NCBI RefSeq assembly: GCF_009870125.1
Contig: NC_046679.1
Location: forward strand, 3,286,001 to 3,350,000
Direction: 5' to 3'
DNA from: Drosophila pseudoobscura
Lineage: Eukaryota; Arthropoda; Insecta; Diptera; Drosophilidae
Length of the DNA stretch: 64,000 bases
Below the pieces are notes generated by a model that searched no databases, was not told the DNA's origin, and saw only the letters and a program-made list of their open reading frames with translations. Position 1 is the stretch's first letter. Every line of letters begins with the position of its first letter. Shown one piece after another: positions 58,376 through 64,000 of this stretch. The position numbers and the translations under genes were made by a program.

Positions 58376-59694
58376 CTAGTTGGTGAGAATTTCAGCTGCA
58401 CGGTTCTCCATTAGCTTCTCCATGCTCGTGATCGATCCCATCCAGGAGTCCAGGGTGCTGGCCATGCCGGCGATCTGGTTGCGGTTCAGGACGCGGGGTT
58501 GCACCCACGACATGTTTACGACGCCAGCCACCTGATCGATCTCGCCGCGCACCAGATCCAGGGCCAGGGCTTTCATGATCAGCAGCTCAACGTCCTTGGC
58601 CGGCAGTTTGGTCTCATGGGCAATGTCCGTAAAGGAAATGGCTCGCTGAATGGCCGATCGCTTGAATGTCATCTCCATCAGACAGAGCAGAGAGATCTTC
58701 TGGCGCAGCTTGACCTCCTGGGCAGCCAGATCGGGAATCTTTGACCAGATCTTCTTCATGTCATTGAATCTGTGGAGTACAACGATTAGCTACTAGCCCA
58801 CGGCTATGATGTGGTTCTACATACTTGTTGATATCGCCGGTGTTAAATGCCTTGAGCAGGTCCACCAGCCACACGTTGTCAGTGCCCTGCAGCGACTCCA
58901 AAATGGGATGCGCCAGCAGCTCGCCAATGTTATAGACGCCATCGCCGAGCAGGGCAGCCAGTCCCAGGAAGAATGCCTGCTGTGCCCATTGGTCGCGTGG
59001 GTAGTCGTCCAGCGAGCAGCCCAAGAATTGCAGGCCGCATCGGTAGTAGTCGCTGTGCTTGCCCACACGGCGATAGTACTGCGAGGCGAGCATGTAGTAT
59101 TTGCCGTGAACGGGCGTCACGAAGCCGGCCTCCTCCAGGACATCGCGCAGCTCCTCGATGATCTTCTTGGTGGAGTTCAGGTCGTTCAGATTTGTGAGAT
59201 AGAGGTTGCCCTGCATGACCTGCAGGTACCACACAGCCTCATCGCAGATCTTGACTTTGTCCTTAATTTTCTCGAGGAATTCGATGGCCTCTGCTTTGTC
59301 GCTAATGTTGTCCACGACTACTTCGAGAATTTGGATCAGACCATACGGGTTTATTCTGTAAATCAATCAAGATATATGTGAATCTACAATTGTGCCAAGT
59401 CATGGAGGGACTCACTTTGTTTCAAAGGTGGAAAGGAAGTTCTGGTAGAGCTGCAGCAGCGCCGACTCGTCCTGCAGCGATTCATGGCGCACGAATGTCA
59501 CCAGCTTGATGGTCAGCTCGTTCCACAACCTGTACAAATTCGTAAATTATATCAAAACTCTTGGGCCCATGAGTTTATGCTTACTTCTCGTTATGCAGCT
59601 CCTCGATGAGCGTCCACTCGGCAGCAAGGTCTTTGTTTGTAGTCTTCTTTTGCAAAGCCAAGTAAGCGGTGACGGTCGCCTGTGTGTTGGACAT
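58376..59694 (-). CDS. Rpn9: 26S proteasome regulatory subunit Rpn9 (PSMD13)
   Basis: Exons 59694-59585, 59529-59416, 59355-58825 and 58769-58376; 382 aa, the usual PSMD13 length. The helical-repeat N-terminal half includes NELTIKLVTFVRHESLQ and INPYGLIQILEVVV. The PCI domain is in the C-terminal half (SLLCLMEMTFKR, ISFTDIAHETKLPAKDVELLIMKALALDLVRGEIDQV, VNMSWVQPRVL). All introns are short and in phase 2. Rpn9 is a lid subunit of the 19S particle next to Rpn5 and supports lid assembly around the deubiquitinase Rpn11. It is transcribed divergently from UBLCP1, which also acts on the proteasome. Confidence 0.96.
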
Positions 59695-60198
59695 TTTCGT
59701 TGCTTTTATTCCGGAGCTTTATCAAAAAAAATATTTTTTTTTTCCAAGCTACAAAAATTGCAAATCACAATCGCCGACGCAGCTGTCAAATTTGACATTG
59801 CGTTTACAGCACCATTAGTGTTGCGCCTAACAGTCTCCCAGCGTTGCGTTAACAGCACCATCTGTTTTGCGCCTAACAGTCTCACAGCGTTGCTTTAACA
59901 GCTTATTGCTTTCTTTCGTTTTGTTTTTTTTTAGATTTTTCAGCAAATAAAGATTACTTTAGAGTAAAGCATTGTTAATTTTAAATTAAAATGCTTCGAT
60001 TTTGGGGCGTAGGATACCAAATTACCATTTAATTATTGTTAAAATTAAACAACATTGCAGTAGATCGGGTTGACAGCAGCTGTAAAATCACTGCTGAAAT
60101 ACCTCTACTGACAGCTGTTTTTCGTTTATACAAATTTTCTCGCGCAAAAATTTGCAACAATTTTCGCACCGAGTAGATTAGCCTATGTTTGTGCGACC
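59695..60198. promoter_or_regulatory. divergent promoter region of Rpn9 and UBLCP1
   Basis: 504 bp between two start codons on opposite strands. No TATA box; contains the 46 bp repeat on the Rpn9 side and CAGCTG-type words near 60074 and 60113 on the UBLCP1 side. Shared regulation of two proteasome-related genes is an inference. Confidence 0.6.
59798..59902. repeat. 46 bp tandem repeat, 2.3 copies, in the Rpn9/UBLCP1 promoter region
   Basis: Units at 59798-59843 and 59844-59889 plus a partial copy to 59902. Each contains TTGCGTT(T/A)ACAGCACCAT and GCGCCTAACAGTCTC. They differ at only a few positions and lie about 100 bp upstream of the Rpn9 start codon. Confidence 0.85.
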
Positions 60199-61216
60199 AT
60201 GAACGAAATTAAGGAAGTGGTTGTTGTTGTTAAATGGAGCGGTAAGGAGTACCCGGTGGACCTGACCGACCAGGACACTGTCGAAGTGCTGCGTCATGAG
60301 ATCTTCCGCAAGACACAGGTGCGCCCGGAGCGCCAAAAACTATTAAATCTGAAGTACAAAGGTAATTGCCATATACGACTCCAAAAACCTTCGTCTACAA
60401 TCTGATTTTGCAGGAAAAACCGCGGCGGACAATGTAAAGATAGGTGCCCTGGAGCTGAAGTCGAATTTCAAGCTGATGATGGTCGGCTCGAAAGAGGCGG
60501 ACATTGAAGATGCTTGTCGCTTGCCCGAGGATGTGGGCGAAGTAGTGGACGACTTCGATGACGCCGAGGAGCGCGAAGAGTCCGTGGAAAACTCGGCAGT
60601 GTATCTGGCCAAGGTGCAGCGTCGCGTCCGCGACTACAAGATAAATGAGCTGTCGCCGCCTCGCGAGGGCAAGAAATTGCTCGTCCTGGACATAGACTAT
60701 ACGCTCTTCGATCACCGCTCGCCCGCAGAGACAGGCTCAGAACTGATGCGCCCGTACTTGCACACGTTTCTCGAATCCGCCTATGTGGATTACGATATAG
60801 TGATCTGGTCGGCCACCAGCATGCGCTGGATTGAGGAGAAGATGCGTCTGCTGGGAGTGACCAACAATGACACCTACAAAATTATGTTCTACCTCGACTC
60901 GAATGCGATGATCTCAGTGCACGTTCAGGAACGCGGTGTTGTGGACGTTAAGCCCCTGGGCGTCATCTGGGCCCTCTACAAGCAGTATAACTCCAGCAAC
61001 ACTATTATGTTCGACGACATTCGCCGCAACTTCCTAATGAATCCCAAGTCCGGACTCAAGATACGCCCCTTCCGGCAGGCTCACCTCAATCGCGCCACGG
61101 ACACGGAGTTGCTCAAGCTCGCGGAATACTTGCGCAAGATAGCCCTTCACTGCAAGGACTTCAATTCGCTGAACCATCGCAAGTGGGAGAGCTACCATCC
61201 CAAAAAGAACTCCTGA
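60199..61216 (+). CDS. CG6697: UBLCP1, ubiquitin-like-domain proteasome phosphatase
   Basis: Exons 60199-60361 and 60414-61216; 321 aa. An N-terminal ubiquitin-like domain ([17 protein letters not shown] to [14 protein letters not shown]) is followed by a linker and an FCP/SCP-type HAD phosphatase domain. The phosphatase has the catalytic LDIDYTLFD (DxDxT) motif, [16 protein letters not shown] and the [12 protein letters not shown] motif with the acidic metal ligands. In animals UBLCP1 dephosphorylates the 26S proteasome in the nucleus, binding Rpn1 through its UBL. The length matches the family (about 318 aa). Stop and ZP-gene stop are 105 bp apart and convergent. The CG number is recalled. 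Confidence 0.93.
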
Positions 61217-61320
61217 ACAGCCAGCCGCCTGAACATTTGTCTCAGTGTTCCGCTTCGATTGTATGTAAGATTCGCATTAGTTTATTAAATTAAGATGCAT
61301 TTTGTACGCGTCCCAGACAA

Positions 61321-64000
61321 TTATAGTGTGTATCCGCCCTGGTCCGCCCAGTGCACGCGTCTAGCCTCTAGGTACTCCTCGTGCAGTCGCCGCCGCTCCT
61401 CCTCCAGCTTGGCCAGGCGTCTGTACCGCTGCAGCACCATGCCGCAGCCAAAGAGCATAGCCACCTGGCAGATGAGCCAGAAAATGAACAGCGCAATCAG
61501 CAGGCTCTGGTTCATGCACACGTTATCCAGATGCAGCTGGTCGTCGATGCCAGCAATCAGCAGCACGCCCCGCTCTCCATACATGTAACTGTTGGCGTTG
61601 GTCTGGTCCGGACCGTGAACGCGAAGATTGTAGTTAAGCGGCAGCTCCATCTGCGCACTCGCGTTGCCCATGGGAGGAGTAGTCTTTGGTGTTGTCGTGT
61701 TGGCGGGCAAATCCGGCAGCACATCCACAACTGTCGAGATGTGCACGGGATTCTGCACTCTCCGCTGCTCTAGCTGCCGCTCCGGCTGCTCCACCTGGCG
61801 CCTGTGACGATGCCAAGTGTCACTGCTGTGGCCCACACAGTTGCTAGGGGAGCACCTGTCCACGCAGAACCGGATCTTCACATCGAAATTGACGTTGGCG
61901 GTGCCGGAGAACTTGAACGCATGGAAGCGGGCTCGCAGCATACTCCTGGAGTGTGTGCGAACGCGCTCCAGGGCTGGAAAGACACTGGCATCGGTGGGAC
62001 AGCCGCGCTCGTCGATTAGCAGCACGTAGTTCTCGTTATCCTGCGTTTTGGCCACCAGCGAGGTCGCTCGGAAATCCGGCAGTGGGGCCAGCTGCAGCTC
62101 CAGATGCTCGGCCAACTGATGCGGGCTGTATTCAGCCACGATTTGGAGCTCCAGATTCTGCCCAATTTGCACGTCATTCGTTTCGTGCTGGTGCGAGAGG
62201 TCGACTATCTGGAGCGTGATCTTGGGATGCGGCTGGGGTCCAGTGGTGCTGTTGTAGTGTACCACTCCCTCGTGGGGAAACATGCTGCGAGAATAGAGGC
62301 ATTAAGAAAACAGTATTATGTAGACATATGCCGTCGCTTACTGCTCGGCATATTCCACCGAGGACTCCAGAGCAATGGCACTGGGTACGTGCTCCGAGGC
62401 GTCCACACTGCTGTCCCGCACAGACACGCCCAGCGAGGCGGTGGCGTTGCTCTGGATGCAGCCGACTTTGATGAGTCGGTCTCCTTGGGTCTGTACATTC
62501 GGATTGTTCTGTATGACCACCAATGCGGAGATAAATGTTCTAGAAAGAGTACAATTCTTGGATAGAGGAAATACACCTATGTAAAAATGAGAGGCTTACC
62601 TCTGGTATGCCTGCGTCATTTCATAGGCCCGCAGGATTCCGCATCGGTTCTCCTTGACCTCGCTGCCAATTCGTAGCGTCAAGAGGACACTGTCGTTGCC
62701 CGTTCCGCGTGCCAGGCAGTCCTTCGAGTGCATGCTGGCATAGATCTTGCCGGCAAACCAGTCCTTTGGGTTGTACCTGATGCTCATCTCCTCCCTCGTG
62801 CAGAAGACTTGGACTTTTTGGTAGCAGAAAATGTGTACATATTCTTGAGTAAGTATTGGATTGGCTATATACATATGTACTCACCATCCAGGCACTTAAC
62901 CCGTCGCATATAGACTGAGTTATCGCGAAGCTTCAGGCTGCGCGGACCCAGCGAAACAATGTCCTCCGAGTGTAGGAGGCACTCGGAGAGGATGAGCTGG
63001 TTCACATAGTGGAAGGAGACCCCTTGGCAGTAGAATTTGGACTCGTGCGAGCATAGCGCCTGACACTGCAATACGAAAGGGTCATCAATCAATCATTCAG
63101 TTGCCATCCCAATCGATTACAATCATAATGCGCGACAGCCGAACCACGACGAGCCGGGGCCAGCCCGGGACAGAGACAGAGACAGAGACACACCTCTTTC
63201 TGGGTTAGGCCCAAATATTTGGCTTCCGCGTAGATGAAACTGCTGTTGGCATAGAGCTCGTACGAGCAGTTGTCGCTCTCTATGGCCCGCTCGTGGCACT
63301 GGTTCTCCATGTACTCCTCATCGTAGGGCGCCGCCCTGAAGGCATCTGGCTGGATGGTCTTGTCCCTGTCGCTCAGCATGCACCGCCCCAGGCGTGGCGA
63401 GGGACTGGGACCCACATCGTTGCGAAACCTGTGGCGGATATTGGAATATTGTCAAACGGTTTCAGCTACTATTCGTTCAGGCTAGAACCCCCCGAATCGT
63501 ATCTCTGGGTGATTTATGACTTCGCTTTGGGGGGCCACAGCCAGCGATGATGTCATAATCCGGTGAAAAGCCTCTGGCATGCATTAAAAATGCATAACAA
63601 AGGCAATTAATTTCACCAGAATCCCCGACAATTACCGCTCACGATTGTTCCGATACGAGGGGGCGAACGAGGCCGAGAGGCATTTGAATTGGGTTTCGAA
63701 GAAACATCTCTCTGCGCACTCACGACGCGTGACCAGCCGCGAAATGGTCTTCTTGCTCTGAAAAACCAGCGTGCTACCGGGAATTTTGGTCAGCGCCCAC
63801 AGACGACCTTTGCACGCATCGGGAACTGCAACAAATTAGAAGTTAGCCAAGGTCGGTAACGCCCTCGTGTCCGGCTGTAGATGGCTTACCCCTCAGGCAG
63901 GTCTTTTCGTAGAACACGGCCTCGGCATCGGCCACCAGCGGCAGTTCCCCTGATATGGCCAGATAGCGGGAGGTGCGCTCAAAGTAGGAATACCCATAGC
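61321..64000 (-). CDS. PAN/apple and ZP domain membrane protein, 5' part missing
   Basis: Seven exons seen: 64000-63890 (cut by the window edge), 63825-63636, 63428-63194, 63065-62885, 62813-62600, 62539-62342 and 62284-61321. Three PAN/apple-like modules come first (CKGRLW to CLSASF; CMLSDRDK to YLGLTQKE; CQALCSHE to YMRRVKCLD). A ZP domain begins at VFCTREEMSIRY and runs through GCIQS to VRFCVD-like Cys pairs. A furin-type site (RHRRQ) precedes one transmembrane segment (SLLIALFIFWLICQVAMLFG) and a charged cytoplasmic tail. Such proteins line the apical surface and organise cuticle matrix or sensory caps, as NompA does. The acceptor at 62813 is uncertain by 6 bp. CG17111 is a possible orthologue, unconfirmed. 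Confidence 0.85.

Overview
The window is nuclear DNA of a Drosophila species, evidently not D. melanogaster itself. Short GT-AG introns, Drosophila core-promoter motifs (Motif 1, TATA/Inr), and proteins that match remembered D. melanogaster products closely but not exactly all point this way. The gene set (GILT2/GILT3, eIF3d1, SPE, the UBE2O-type E2, portabella, the Gba1 pair, nautilus, ChaC, Rpn9) is what I recall from chromosome arm 3R (Muller element E). No alignment was run. Exon limits below come from reading splice sites by hand and checking codon phase across every junction.

Layout, 1-10.2 kb: a DUF1091 secreted protein on the minus strand; two GILT-type thiol reductases; the translation factor eIF3d1; two CLIP-domain serine proteases, the second SPE, which activates Spaetzle in Toll signalling. 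10.7-23.4 kb: a nine-exon giant ubiquitin-conjugating enzyme (UBE2O type), a SHIPPO-repeat sperm/ciliary protein, an intronless Asf1 histone chaperone, the vesicular transporter portabella, and a short second SHIPPO gene resembling the 5' half of the first. 23.7-32.9 kb: two lysosomal glucocerebrosidases in tandem, then two CRAL-TRIO lipid-binding proteins in tandem. 33-38.8 kb: nautilus, the fly MyoD, with two long introns.

40-50 kb is the accessory part. It holds two head-to-tail copies of a unit with a 4.9 kb period that look nearly identical. Each unit has a broken Ty3/gypsy-type retroelement fragment, a TATA box, a decayed two-exon gene I cannot identify, a candidate inverted-repeat DNA element, an array of small hairpin-forming repeats, and unique-looking host DNA. 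The retroelement ends carry different deletions in the two copies. From 50 to 55.3 kb I see no gene.

55.4-64 kb: a ChaC-type gamma-glutamylcyclotransferase, the proteasome lid subunit Rpn9 and the proteasome-associated phosphatase UBLCP1, transcribed divergently from one roughly 500 bp promoter region that contains a 46 bp tandem repeat, and finally the 3' part of a PAN + ZP domain membrane protein that runs off the window.

Functional themes are gene pairs by tandem duplication (GILT, CLIP proteases, SHIPPO, Gba1, CRAL-TRIO) and housekeeping genes with TATA-less Motif-1-type promoters. The 40-50 kb tandem duplication is the strongest candidate for something undescribed.
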